From NCBI RefSeq assembly GCF_025143985.1, contig NZ_CP083565.1, positions 1 through 64,000 of the forward strand: DNA of 64,000 nucleotides, written 5' to 3'. Positions within the stretch are counted from its first letter, which is position 1. The number at the start of each line of letters is the position of its first letter. The notes beneath the pieces are model-generated. The model was not told where the DNA came from, did not search any database, and worked only from the letters and a program-made list of their open reading frames with translations. Position numbers and translations under genes: made by a program. Origin of the DNA: Sulfitobacter sp. W027. Its GTDB lineage: Bacteria > Pseudomonadota > Alphaproteobacteria > Rhodobacterales > Rhodobacteraceae. Shown here in pieces: positions 26,685 to 35,875 of this stretch.

Positions 26685-27120
26685 CTAAAGCCATTCAGAG
26701 TGCAAACCCTGTCACAAGCCGCAATCCGCATCTTGTTTTGAACGCCGCCGATCTGGGTCACCTCGAAGCGCTGGCCGAGGGGACGATCCGCCGTCACCCG
26801 ACGCTGGCCGACCGCTTGTTCGAAGAGATCGGCCGGGCGCAGATCGTCGGGGATCAGCAAATGCCCAGCGATGTCGTCGGCATCGGCAGCAAGGTGACCT
26901 ACCGCGATGAGACCACCGGACAGGAAAATCGGTCACGCTCGTCTATCCTGAGGATGCGGATATCACCCGTTCTCAAATCTCGGTCATTACCCCCATTGGC
27001 GTGGCGCTTTTGGGCCTGCGCGAAAGAGCGAGCTTTTACTGGGACACGCGCCGGGAAAACCAGCGGCGCATGTTGACGATCCTCAAGGTCGAAAAGCGCT
27101 CTGACGACTGTCAGGGCTGA
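26681..27120 (+). pseudogene. rnk: Rnk, second copy, frameshifted
   Basis: The first frame reads LVLNAADLGHLEALAEGTIR and SDVVGIGSKVTYRDETTGQE, then shifts at AAAA (26924-26927). The next frame continues SVTLVYPEDADITRSQISVI, TPIGVALLGLRERASFYWDT and ends at 27120. One additional A would give a Rnk of about 146 residues, paralogous to 17612. Either recent inactivation or a homopolymer error is possible. Confidence 0.78.
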
Positions 27121-27181
27121 TACTTAATTTAACTCTACACATCCGCGGCCCTGCGCCGGGATCGTACAAAAGGCGGTTGGA

Positions 27182-28441
27182 ATGAAAGTCGTTGTCATGG
27201 GTGCGGGCGTCATCGGCGTTACCACCGCATATTATCTGGCAAAACAAGGGGCGGAGGTCGTGGTGATCGACCGGCAGTCCGGGCCAGGACGTGAAACCAG
27301 CTATGCCAATGCGGGCCAGCTCAGCTACGGCATGACCTCCCCCTGGGCGGCACCGGGCATCCCGATGAAAGCGGTCAAATGGATGTTCATGAAGCGGCGG
27401 CCCCTGTTTATCTGGCCGCTGATCAGCCCGACCATGTGGGCTTGGTGCGCGCGTATGGTCAGCAACTGCACCGAGGAAAGCTACCGCATCAACAAGGGCC
27501 GCATGGTCCGCGTGTCGAGCTATTCGCGCGATGTCATGCCCGAATTGATCGCCGAGACCGGCATTGCCTATGATGGGCGCGAACAAGGCACTTTGCAGCT
27601 GTTCCGAACCGCCAAACAGATGGCGGCGTCACAAGCGGATCAGGATATTCTGGCCGAATATGGATCGCCCTACGATGTCTTGGACCGCAATAGCTGTATC
27701 GGCGCCGAACCCGCTTTGGCCGAGGTCCGGCATAAATTTGTTGGCGGTTTGCGGCTAACGGCCGACCGAACCGGCGACTGCCGGATGTTCACCGTAGGGC
27801 TGACCAAAAAATGCGTCGAAATGGGCGTAGTCTTTCACTATGGCCAAGTTATCAGCTCTGTCGCCGTTGAAAATGGCCGCATTGCTGGCATCGATACCGA
27901 GATTGGTGAACGCATTACCGGCGATGCCTATGTTTGCGCCATGGGCAGCTATGCGGTGCGCTTGCTCAATCCCATCGGGATCAAATTGCCGGTGTATCCA
28001 GTCAAAGGGTACTCGGTCACCTTGCCAGTGACGAACGATGAATACGCCCCGCAATCGACGGTCATGGACGAGACCCATAAGGTCGCGATCACGCGGCTGG
28101 GGGACCGTATCCGCGTGGCAGGTCAGGCCGAAATCGCAGGCTATTCCAACCGGCTCGGGCCTCATGCGGTCGATACGGTCAAACACGTCATCGGCGATCT
28201 TTTTCCGCGGGGCGGCGACATTTCCAAAGCCGAAGGCTGGACGGGCCTGCGCCCCATGACCCCGGACGGCACACCGGTTCTTGGAGCCACCCAATATGAC
28301 AACCTGTTTCTCAACACCGGCCACGGAACGCTGGGTTGGACGATGGCCTGCGGCTCAGGCCGCGCGGTGGCCGATCTGGTCTTGGGAAAGCAGCCGGAAA
28401 TTTCCATGGAGGGGCTGACCGCAGCGCGGTATTCCCGCTAA
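27182..28441 (+). CDS. dadA: D-amino acid dehydrogenase small subunit
   Basis: 419 residues. It has an N-terminal dinucleotide-binding motif (VVVMGAGVIGVTTAYYLAKQ), the ETSYANAGQLSYGMTSPWAAPG segment typical of DadA shown here in part as NAGQLSYGMTSPWAAPG, and a C-terminal FAD-binding end with LNTGHGTLGWTMACGSG. DadA oxidises D-amino acids to keto acids and passes electrons to the quinone pool at the membrane. ATG 27182 follows GGCGGTTGGA. No dadX racemase adjoins; a D-threonine-aldolase-like PLP enzyme lies at 30749. Confidence 0.88.
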   Translation: MKVVVMGAGVIGVTTAYYLAKQGAEVVVIDRQSGPGRETSYANAGQLSYGMTSPWAAPGIPMKAVKWMFMKRRPLFIWPLISPTMWAWCARMVSNCTEESYRINKGRMVRVSSYSRDVMPELIAETGIAYDGREQGTLQLFRTAKQMAASQADQDILAEYGSPYDVLDRNSCIGAEPALAEVRHKFVGGLRLTADRTGDCRMFTVGLTKKCVEMGVVFHYGQVISSVAVENGRIAGIDTEIGERITGDAYVCAMGSYAVRLLNPIGIKLPVYPVKGYSVTLPVTNDEYAPQSTVMDETHKVAITRLGDRIRVAGQAEIAGYSNRLGPHAVDTVKHVIGDLFPRGGDISKAEGWTGLRPMTPDGTPVLGATQYDNLFLNTGHGTLGWTMACGSGRAVADLVLGKQPEISMEGLTAARYSR

Positions 28442-28477
28442 CCCAGATGCCACTTCAATTTCCCGCAAACAGAACGG

Positions 28478-30021
28478 CTACAGCAACCACTCAACCGGCA
28501 ACCAACCGACGATCGTCAACGCCAGCGGTCTCAGCAGGCTCGTTCCCGGTTCATCTGTCGTCACAACATCTGTTTGCGGGTCTCTCCAAATCATATCCCC
28601 GCCGTCCAGTTCCACCCGCCATGCCAGCCCGCGCAGGTCCGCGTCAAAGGCGTCATGCAACCCCTGTGCCATGCTGTCACTGTCGATCAACAGACCCATC
28701 TCCGTGTTCAAGGTCGTTGATCGCGGATCAAAGTTGAACGAGCCCACAAAAATACGCGCGCCGTCCACGGCAAAAGTCTTGGCATGAAGGCTCGCGCCCG
28801 ATGACCCGAAAGGGCCAAACCGGTCTGTCGGGGCATCCACCGCAGCCTGCTGGCGCAATTCGTAAAGCTGCACGCCGCTGCGCAGCATACTCTTGCGCCG
28901 TTTCGCATAGCCTGCATGGACCGGCAGCACATCAGTCGCCTCGATCGAGTTGGTCAACATCCGCACCTGCACCCCGCGTGCCGCCAGCAGCGCAAAAGCC
29001 TCAACCCCGGCCTTGCCGGGTACGAAATAGGGCGAAACGCCGTCAAAGCGGGTCTCAATCTTTCCGACCGCATCCGCCAGCCGCGAGGCCAGCAAGTCTT
29101 CCCGAGCCACCGCGCCTTCGCCTTTGATCGGATCGTCGCTGATCAACTGTGCTGTGGTCCACTCAACGCCAAACTCCCCCGCTGCGAGAGCGTTCACGAT
29201 GTCCGAGCTTTGCAAAATCTGCCTGTACTCACCAAGCTGCGGGTCCGTCTCCAATTCTGCCAACCGCGCGGCAAGCGGATCACCCTCCCGCGGCGCACCC
29301 ACAATCGGCCCCGCAGGATGAACCGCGCCCGCACGCCAGTAGCGGTCAAAGTCTGCTGACACATCAGCCACCACCCGCCCCACGGCGAGAACGTCCAGAT
29401 CGACATAAAGCGCGGTCGGGCCGGTGGCGAAATACTCGTCCCCGATATTGCGGCCGCCGAGGATCGTTGCATGGCCGTCCACGGTGAAGGATTTATTGTG
29501 CATACGACGGTTAAGGCGGAAAAAGTCGAAGCCATAGGACAGCATCTTGAACCGGCGCAGGTTGAACGGATTCCACAGACGCACCTCGATCATCGGATGG
29601 GCGTCGAGCGCGGCAAGCTCCGGGTCCAATCCCGTTGTCCCGTTGTCATCCAACAAAAGCCTCACCCGCACGCCTCGATCCGCCGCGCGGCGCAAGGCGC
29701 CAAGCAAGAGCGTGCCGGTTAGATCATCATGCCAAATGTAATATTGCGCATCGATGGAGGACACTGCCGCATCGGCCAAAAGGATACGCGCCGCAAAAGC
29801 ATCCGCCCCCTTTTGCAAAGGCGCGACACCCGTTTGCCCCCCATGCGTTTTTTCTTGAGATGACAACGCCACCGCCAGCGCCCCCTCCGTCGTCGGGGGG
29901 AGGGCCTGGGTATCTTGACGGTTCTCAATCCCCGGTAGGGAAAAACCAGTCGGGCGATCAGGATCAAAACGCCGAGGGTTACGACAAGCCCGGCAAGAAA
30001 TTTTGCAACTGCCGCAATCAT
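28478..30021 (-). pseudogene. Phospholipase D-like (cardiolipin-synthase-type) protein, frameshifted near the N-terminus
   Basis: The long frame (29872 to 28478) carries two HKD motifs (HNKSFTVDGHATILGGRN and HAKTFAVDGARIFVGSFN) and the entry segment IDAQYYIWHDDLTGTLLLGA. The true start is probably at 30021 (MIAAVAKFLAGLVVTLGVLI), giving a membrane anchor. The frames join at about 29935-29940, where one base is missing after TTTCCC; with it the linker reads LPGIENRQDTQALPPTTEGA. Phospholipase D-like proteins of this layout transfer phosphatidyl groups at the inner membrane. If the shift is real, translation could restart at 29872 without the anchor. Confidence 0.8.
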
Positions 30022-30096
30022 TTCAACGCCCTCTAGTCTGCTGGAGGGTAAACTCGCATGTCTAATGCAAGGCGTCCAGCCGCTCAGAGGCGCGTA

Positions 30097-30549
30097 TCAG
30101 AGTTGGATGGTCGACATACACTCTGACCCGTTCGCGCGAATGTCGCCGCCCACCTCAAGACAAAGCTTCCGGATCGCTTGGTTGGACTGCAGAAAATGCA
30201 CATCAACGGTCTCCAACCGTCTGGCACGCGCCTCTGCCACCCCCCGGCGGAACAGCGCACGTCCAATGCCGCGCCCTTGGTAGGCGTCCTCGACAGACAG
30301 ACCAATCTCACCCCGTCCAGCGTCGATGATATAGAGTTCCAAAATACCCCGATACGCGCCGTCGCTCTCGACGCCAAAGGTAACATCCGGCGAAGAGGTA
30401 TTGGCCGTTTTCGCCAGCACGTCTTCCTTGATCTTTCCCATAAAGCGCAGTCTGCGCGATGTCTCACTCAGACGGCGGTAGTGCCACAAAAGCGTCTCGC
30501 GCAGCTTGGGAAGCGTGAAGATAAGGGGGTGTGGGGCTGTTGCCTGCAT
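30097..30549 (-). CDS. GNAT-family N-acetyltransferase
   Basis: 150 residues with the acetyl-CoA-binding motif VEDAYQGRGIGRALFRRGV in the second half and a following strand with LQSNQAIRKLCLEVGG. The start at 30549 (MQATAPHPLIF) is preferred to the upstream TTG because the latter would reach into the region of the divergent gene. The substrate is unknown. Confidence 0.78.
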   Translation of the reverse strand: MQATAPHPLIFTLPKLRETLLWHYRRLSETSRRLRFMGKIKEDVLAKTANTSSPDVTFGVESDGAYRGILELYIIDAGRGEIGLSVEDAYQGRGIGRALFRRGVAEARARRLETVDVHFLQSNQAIRKLCLEVGGDIRANGSECMSTIQL

Positions 30550-30748
30550 GATCTGTCCAATCTTCCCAATAGATGGGGATGAATAGGCAGTTGAGCAGGG
30601 ACGAAACGGTCTTGCCGAGATGCGCCGGGCGCATAGCTGGGCGCGTGGCAAAGACCAATGGCAGCCCGCAAACCAAGCGCATGTGTTTGCATATGTTGTC
30701 CTGCGATTTTCGGTGATAAGTCACTGTAAACCGCGAAAGGACTGCCCG

Positions 30749-31867
30749 ATGACCGACCCTGCCGCCGCCCTGCTCGACACCCCTGCTCTCCTGCTCGACG
30801 AGGCGCGGATGGAGCGCAATATCTCACGGCTCGCCCGTCACGCGGAAGCCTTGGGCGTGGCGCTGCGCCCGCATCTGAAAACCGCGAAATCCATCGAGGT
30901 CGCCCGCCGCCTGACTGGCGGAACACCGGGGCCCATCACCGTCTCAACCTTGGCCGAGGCCGAGGTTTTCTTTGCCGCAGGCCACAGCGATATTCTCTAT
31001 GCTGTTGGGATCGCGCCGCAAAAGCTGAAACGCATACAGGACCTGCGCGAAAAGGGCTGCGATCTTGTGGTGATCCTCGACAACGAAGCACAGGCACAGG
31101 CCGCAGCAGAGGCCTCCGTCCCCGCGATGATCGAGATTGACAGCGACGGTCACCGCGGCGGGCTGCGCCCGGATGACCCTGCGCTCGTTGAGGTCGGACG
31201 CATCCTGCACGCCGCCGAGTGCATGCGCGGTGTGATGACCCATGCGGGCGAAAGCTATACGGTCCGGGGCGCTGCCGCCCATGCAGACTTTACCGAACAG
31301 GAGCGCAAAGCCGCTGTCACCGCCGCCGAAAACCTGCGCGGCGCGGGCCTCTCCTGCCCCGTGGTCAGCATAGGTTCGACCCCCACCGCCCATGCCGCGC
31401 GCGACCTCACAGGTGTGACCGAACTGCGCGCCGGCGTTTATATGTTCTTTGATCTGGTCATGGCCGGGATCGACGTCTGCACCCAAGATGACATTGCCCT
31501 AAGCGTGCTGACCACGGTCATCGGCCACCAACCCGCAAAGGGGTGGACCATGATCGACGCAGGCTGGATGGCAATGTCCCGCGACCGGGGCACGGCGGCG
31601 CAGGACGTGGACCAAGGCTACGGCCTGGTGTGCGACGAGACTGGTCAAATCCTGACCGACTATATCGTCGTCAGCGCCAATCAGGAACACGGGATCATCG
31701 CGCAGCGCGAGGGCGCAAACCCGCCGCCGCTGGACCTTCCCGTCGGCACCCGCCTGCGAATCCTGCCCAACCACGCCTGTGCTACCGCCGCCCAGCACGA
31801 CCGCTACCATCTAGTGCGGCAAGACGGCGGTCCGCTTGACGTTTGGCCGCGTTTTAACGGCTGGTAA
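30749..31867 (+). CDS. D-threonine aldolase/D-serine dehydratase-like PLP enzyme
   Basis: 372 residues of the alanine-racemase-fold DSD1/D-threonine aldolase family. LRPHLKTAKSIEVARRL near residue 40 supplies the PLP lysine. The C-terminal NHACATAAQHDRYHLV holds the His and Cys metal ligands typical of these zinc- or manganese-assisted enzymes. It would cleave or dehydrate a D-3-hydroxy amino acid. ATG 30749 follows AAAGGA at a good distance; the longer frame overlaps the acetyltransferase promoter. The dadA gene nearby suggests a D-amino acid catabolic theme. Confidence 0.82.
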   Translation: MTDPAAALLDTPALLLDEARMERNISRLARHAEALGVALRPHLKTAKSIEVARRLTGGTPGPITVSTLAEAEVFFAAGHSDILYAVGIAPQKLKRIQDLREKGCDLVVILDNEAQAQAAAEASVPAMIEIDSDGHRGGLRPDDPALVEVGRILHAAECMRGVMTHAGESYTVRGAAAHADFTEQERKAAVTAAENLRGAGLSCPVVSIGSTPTAHAARDLTGVTELRAGVYMFFDLVMAGIDVCTQDDIALSVLTTVIGHQPAKGWTMIDAGWMAMSRDRGTAAQDVDQGYGLVCDETGQILTDYIVVSANQEHGIIAQREGANPPPLDLPVGTRLRILPNHACATAAQHDRYHLVRQDGGPLDVWPRFNGW

Positions 31868-32069
31868 GAAGCAGAGCATAGCTCGCAACAAAGCCCCAAA
31901 CCACCGTAACCGGCACGCCCAAGCTTGTCTTTTCAATCTAGTACGGAGACTACAGCCTATGCATATGAGCCATTACTGCCATGCTATACTGGAACCGCGT
32001 GTATCCGTTGGCCGCCGGGCAGAAACGATCGAAGCTGTCTGAAAACCGCATGCAGAATTGCCTCTAAAT

Positions 32070-32615
32070 TCAGTCTGAAATATTCAGCGGAGGATAGACC
32101 ACGGTGCCGTCTGGACGAAGCTCGGCCGCTTCTGACGGTGTCGCCTTGGTGATTTTCTTTGCTGACATGATGTGCCCTACAGAATGACCATGCAGCAGCA
32201 AATAATCCGTGATGATCCGCCGGTGACAGCGCCACCAGACTGCCTCAGAGCACATCATTGCGACGATCTTGGTTCGCCCCAGATCGATTAACTCTGCGAA
32301 GGCTGTCTGGAACGCGTCCCCTAGGGCATAATCCGCGTAGTTCTGGAAACTGCGGACACGCCAGTTGGCGTTCAAATCGTCGTCCACTTCTTTCTGTTTT
32401 GGGCGCCGACCGCCGAGCGCCAGCATATGCTGGTAGCCAATCTGATATGGGGCGAGTGTTTGGGGGAATTGGTCATCGTTGAAAGCAGGATATCTGCGGG
32501 ACTTCGGGAAAGATCGCACATCGATCAAAAGCTGGACCCCGGCAAACTGCAACATGTCGATCACCTCTTCCGGTGTTCGAGTGGAGTGGCCAATAGAGTG
32601 AAATCGAAAGGTCAT
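32070..32615 (-). CDS. DUF488 domain protein
   Basis: 181 residues. The start MTFRFHSIGHSTRTPEEVID, the LLIDVRSFPKSRR motif and CSEAVWWRCHRRIITDYLL, containing the conserved Cys and His residues, identify DUF488, a small family of unknown biochemical function. It begins two bases after the DUF2945 gene ends, so the two are co-transcribed. Confidence 0.82.
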   Translation of the reverse strand: MTFRFHSIGHSTRTPEEVIDMLQFAGVQLLIDVRSFPKSRRYPAFNDDQFPQTLAPYQIGYQHMLALGGRRPKQKEVDDDLNANWRVRSFQNYADYALGDAFQTAFAELIDLGRTKIVAMMCSEAVWWRCHRRIITDYLLLHGHSVGHIMSAKKITKATPSEAAELRPDGTVVYPPLNISD

Positions 32616-32617
32616 GA

Positions 32618-32824
32618 TTACAGCTTGGTGAGCGTATCTTCCTTATGAGCAGCGATGTGGTCAGTCTTGTCGCTTTCGATCTCATATTGCGGCTCATCTT
32701 TGGATGCGCGACGACGATGCCCTTTGTAGTCAAAATCTGCCTCATGGACTTTTGTTATTTTGCCGCTGACCCGCCCAGCCTCCGAGTTCCAACTGACGTG
32801 ATCGCCTTGTTTGAATTTTGGCAT
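32618..32824 (-). CDS. DUF2945 (HVA1/Tudor-like) small protein
   Basis: 68 residues starting MPKFKQGDHVSWNSEAGRVS, with GHRRRASKDEPQYEIESDKT, the pattern of DUF2945 proteins that form a small beta barrel. Function is unknown; stress association is often suggested. It is upstream of and nearly touching the DUF488 gene. Start 32824 has AGGAGG in front of it. Confidence 0.8.
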   Translation of the reverse strand: MPKFKQGDHVSWNSEAGRVSGKITKVHEADFDYKGHRRRASKDEPQYEIESDKTDHIAAHKEDTLTKL

Positions 32825-32994
32825 GATCTGAATCCTCCTTTGAAGGTAAAACAAGAATGCCGCAGCAAGTGTTCCTTATCCCTTTCGGTTAGTTTCACGA
32901 TCCCTTCGTGGGATATTGCCTCGTTAAGTATGCCAGGTTCAAAGATACGGTTAAAAGGGGTGTGAGATCTTAGGCATGGACTTCACCCTTCCGT

Positions 32995-33888
32995 TTAGGC
33001 CGGCCTTACAAACATCCGCTCACTCTCGCCCTGCTGACGTTCGTCGGGACGCACTGTGCGATAGGCATGCCATGTAGCATGCCCCAGCACGGGGAAAACA
33101 ACAACCAATGCTAAAAACCCAGTCACTAGAGACAACACGGTTAGCACGACCACGATGCTGCCCCATACAAGCATCACGGGCAGGTTGGCCCAGACCATCG
33201 CCATCGAAATCCCCATAGCCGACAGCGCATCTGTACGCTCGGTCATCAACATTGGCACAGCAAAAACACTTATGGCGAACGAAAAGGCCGCGAAGAGAGC
33301 GCCAATGGCACCACCCGTCACAAGAAGCGCCCAGCCGGTTGGGGTGAATAGAAGCATTGGGACCAGTTCATCCGTGCCGGGGAAATCGACCAATCCAAAA
33401 AACAAAGCGTAAATAAGGACAGCAGCCCGTTGCCACAAAAGGAACAGACCGAGCAGCAACACCCCCATAAACAACGCTTGGTGCTTTGACGCGGGACGCG
33501 CAAATAACATACCGCCCATGGTGATCCGCTCATTCGCCTCAATCCGACGGCTCTTCTCATAAAGGCCAACCGCGATCAACGGGCCGAGAAGCACAAAGCC
33601 CGCAAGTGCTGGGAAGAGCGCATATTCATAGCGGAATTGGAACAGGCCCCAGACCACCAGTGCCGAGACCGCAAAGACGAGAATGCCGTAAAACAGGCTC
33701 AACGATGGATGGGAAAGAAAATCCGACCAGCCACGCTTGAGCCAAGTTAAGGCCATGCTGGCAGGCAGTTGTCGCGCATGTGGGCTTTCACGCGGCAAGG
33801 GAGGGGTGACTTGAGGGATCATCCCCCCTGCATGTGGATTGTCAGGGGGCGGTGGAGAGTCAGAATGGTTGGTACGGTCGCTCAGCAT
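32995..33888 (-). CDS. DUF2189 integral membrane protein
   Basis: 297 residues. A proline-rich N-terminal tail (about 1-40) is followed by WLKRGWSDFLSHPSLSLFYG and six hydrophobic segments, with the DALSAMGISMAMVWANLPVM region typical of DUF2189 proteins. Such genes commonly trail cbb3 oxidase operons in roseobacters. Start 33888 overlaps the end of the small membrane gene (33882-34052), placing it at the end of the cco operon. Function unknown. Confidence 0.78.
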   Translation of the reverse strand: MLSDRTNHSDSPPPPDNPHAGGMIPQVTPPLPRESPHARQLPASMALTWLKRGWSDFLSHPSLSLFYGILVFAVSALVVWGLFQFRYEYALFPALAGFVLLGPLIAVGLYEKSRRIEANERITMGGMLFARPASKHQALFMGVLLLGLFLLWQRAAVLIYALFFGLVDFPGTDELVPMLLFTPTGWALLVTGGAIGALFAAFSFAISVFAVPMLMTERTDALSAMGISMAMVWANLPVMLVWGSIVVVLTVLSLVTGFLALVVVFPVLGHATWHAYRTVRPDERQQGESERMFVRPA

Positions 33889-34052
33889 GATGGTTTCGCT
33901 ACACGATTGGCAGCGCCCTCTTTGTGCGATGGAAGAAGAACGCAATCGGGCTGCGTCCCGATCGCGACGGAGACAAGATGCGCATTCGCCGCGACAAAGC
34001 CGGAAACCAGCAATGCCGCCCCGGCTGCGGCCCAGATGCGTGGTCGGGTCAT
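33882..34052 (-). CDS. Small membrane protein at the end of the cco operon
   Basis: 56 residues with an N-terminal membrane helix (IWAAAGAALLVSGFVAANAH) and a short polar tail ending in Cys. Its ATG overlaps the ccoP stop (ATGA at 34049-34052), and its own TGA overlaps the start of the DUF2189 gene, so translational coupling on both sides supports a real gene. Function is unknown; a role in oxidase assembly is a guess from position. Confidence 0.65.
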   Translation of the reverse strand: MTRPRIWAAAGAALLVSGFVAANAHLVSVAIGTQPDCVLLPSHKEGAANRVAKPSC

Positions 34053-34927
34053 GGCTGCCCCTCCGCACCGCGACTTTGGATGTACAGTGTTAGCATCATC
34101 CGATCTGCGTCGGTCAGACGATTTTCCCAGGCGGGCATCCAGCCTTGGCGGCCATCGTGGATTGTTTTGAACATAGTCGCATCATCTCCGCCATAAACCC
34201 AAGCTTCGTCAGTCAGGTTAGGCGCCCCCATGTCTTGAATGCCGAGAGCGTTCTCGCCATGACAACTTGCGCAATTCTCAGCGAAAATCGTGGCGCCCTC
34301 TTCCAGACGGCCGGCGGGCAGGTCCCGCTCTATGCCCGAAAGAGACTGCACATAATCAACCACCGTGCGGATCTGAGGGCGGCTGAGCAATCCATCGCGA
34401 CCAAAGGCGAGCATTTGGGCATAGCGAGTCTCCGGATGCGGTGCGTTGATCCCCACCCGAAGGGTTTCCATGATCGTCTCGCTATCGCCCCCCCAAAGCC
34501 AAGCGTCGTCAACAAGGCTCGGATAGCCGGGCGCCCCGGCAAGATCCGTTCCATGACAGGCTGCGCAATTGTCGCCAAATAGCGTAGGTGCCGTACGATC
34601 AACATGGGCCATGAGTTCAGGGATTTCGCGGATCTCCTCGGCCGAAAGCTCGCTTAGGGGAGCGCGCCATTCATCAAGCGTGCGGTAGGCCTTGGCCACC
34701 TTATCCTCGACCACAATAGCTTGATCATAGTTCAGCAGTCCCTTCCAATAGGTGTTGATGAGCGGCCAAGAGGGCATCAACACCCAATAGACCAACGCCC
34801 AGATGTGAGTAACGGCGACAAAAAACCAAACGATGCGAGGGACGCGGGTGTTCAGTTCTGTAATGCCGTCCCATTCGTGCCCAGTGGTTTCGTGACCTGT
34901 GAGCGGATCGCGCTTCTTTACCGACAT
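34049..34927 (-). CDS. ccoP: Cytochrome cbb3 oxidase, diheme subunit III
   Basis: 292 residues. An N-terminal membrane helix (IVWFFVAVTHIWALVYWVLM) is followed by two c-type heme sites, CAACH and CASCH, each followed by a Met-containing loop (for example YAQMLAFG and QGWMPAWEN). CcoP passes electrons from cytochrome c toward CcoO and CcoN in the high-affinity oxidase used at low oxygen. Its start overlaps the end of ccoQ by 10 bases. Confidence 0.92.
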   Translation of the reverse strand: MSVKKRDPLTGHETTGHEWDGITELNTRVPRIVWFFVAVTHIWALVYWVLMPSWPLINTYWKGLLNYDQAIVVEDKVAKAYRTLDEWRAPLSELSAEEIREIPELMAHVDRTAPTLFGDNCAACHGTDLAGAPGYPSLVDDAWLWGGDSETIMETLRVGINAPHPETRYAQMLAFGRDGLLSRPQIRTVVDYVQSLSGIERDLPAGRLEEGATIFAENCASCHGENALGIQDMGAPNLTDEAWVYGGDDATMFKTIHDGRQGWMPAWENRLTDADRMMLTLYIQSRGAEGQP

Positions 34928-35088
34928 GGGCCCTCCTCATCGTCCAGCACGCTTTGCGCAGCCTTATCGAACCGTTTTCCTAAGCTTGGCCAAAAGGCAT
35001 AAATGGTAATCCCAATCGACAAAGCGATTAGGTAGAATAGCCCAAAGTACTTCGCGATAGTTGATAGGGTCTCATAGCTTAGATCCAT
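34918..35088 (-). CDS. ccoQ: Cytochrome cbb3 oxidase subunit IV
   Basis: 56 residues with a single membrane helix (FGLFYLIALSIGITIYAFWP) and an acidic tail, the usual form of CcoQ, which stabilises the oxidase complex. It lies between ccoO and ccoP; the stop at 34918-34920 falls inside the ccoP start region. Confidence 0.85.
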   Translation of the reverse strand: MDLSYETLSTIAKYFGLFYLIALSIGITIYAFWPSLGKRFDKAAQSVLDDEEGPCR

Positions 35089-35092
35089 GGTC

Positions 35093-35875
35093 TCACTCCC
35101 CTTCAGCTATTTGAGTTTTTTGAGGCAGGTCAGTCAGGCCGCCCATGATCTGTAGGTAGGCCACAAGGGCGTCCATTTCGGTCAAGCGGTCCCGGCGGCC
35201 ATCGAAGAAACGGATGTTCGTCGCCTCGCCATAGCGTTCTTCGACCGCATAGGCGCGGTCGGTATCCGGATAGGCTTGGCCTCGCGCATCGTCTGCCGCG
35301 TTCTCAATCTGTTCATCGCTATAGGGCACACCCACGGTCCGAAGTGCCGCCAACCGTCCGGGAAGGCTCGCAGTTTCGAGAGGCGCATTAAGTAGGAAGG
35401 CATATTGCGGCATCACAGATTCCGGCACCAGAGAGCGAGGATCGACCAGGTGCTGCACCTGCCATTCATCCGAGAATTTTTCCCCAACCCGCGCAAGGTC
35501 CGGCCCGGTACGCTTTGACCCCCAAAGCATCGGGTGGTCGTATTGGCTCTCCACAGCCAGCGAATAGGGGCCATAGCGGTCCACCTCGTCGCGTAGGCTT
35601 CGGATCATCTGACTGTGGCAGGCATAGCAACCTTCGCGGATATAGATATCGCGCCCGGCCTGCTCCAGCGGCGTGTAAACACGCATGTCGGGTGCTGCTT
35701 CGACAGTTTCGTCAATGCTGAACAGCGGAGCAATTTCGACAAAGCCGCCCACAGCCGAGGCCGCGATAATCCCGATTGTCAGAGCCATGGAATGCCGCTC
35801 TGCACGATAGTGGCTCCGCGCATGGAATTCGAAAAACTTCGAGAAGGGTTTGAGTATTTTACGCAACATAGCCAT
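35093..35875 (-). CDS. ccoO: Cytochrome cbb3 oxidase, monoheme subunit II
   Basis: 260 residues. One membrane helix near residue 35 precedes the heme c site CYACH within EGCYACHSQMIRSLRDE, followed by the conserved YGPYSLAVESQYDHPMLWGS. CcoO relays electrons from CcoP to CcoN. Its ATG overlaps the TAA of ccoN (TAATG), indicating coupled translation. Confidence 0.92.
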   Translation of the reverse strand: MAMLRKILKPFSKFFEFHARSHYRAERHSMALTIGIIAASAVGGFVEIAPLFSIDETVEAAPDMRVYTPLEQAGRDIYIREGCYACHSQMIRSLRDEVDRYGPYSLAVESQYDHPMLWGSKRTGPDLARVGEKFSDEWQVQHLVDPRSLVPESVMPQYAFLLNAPLETASLPGRLAALRTVGVPYSDEQIENAADDARGQAYPDTDRAYAVEERYGEATNIRFFDGRRDRLTEMDALVAYLQIMGGLTDLPQKTQIAEGE

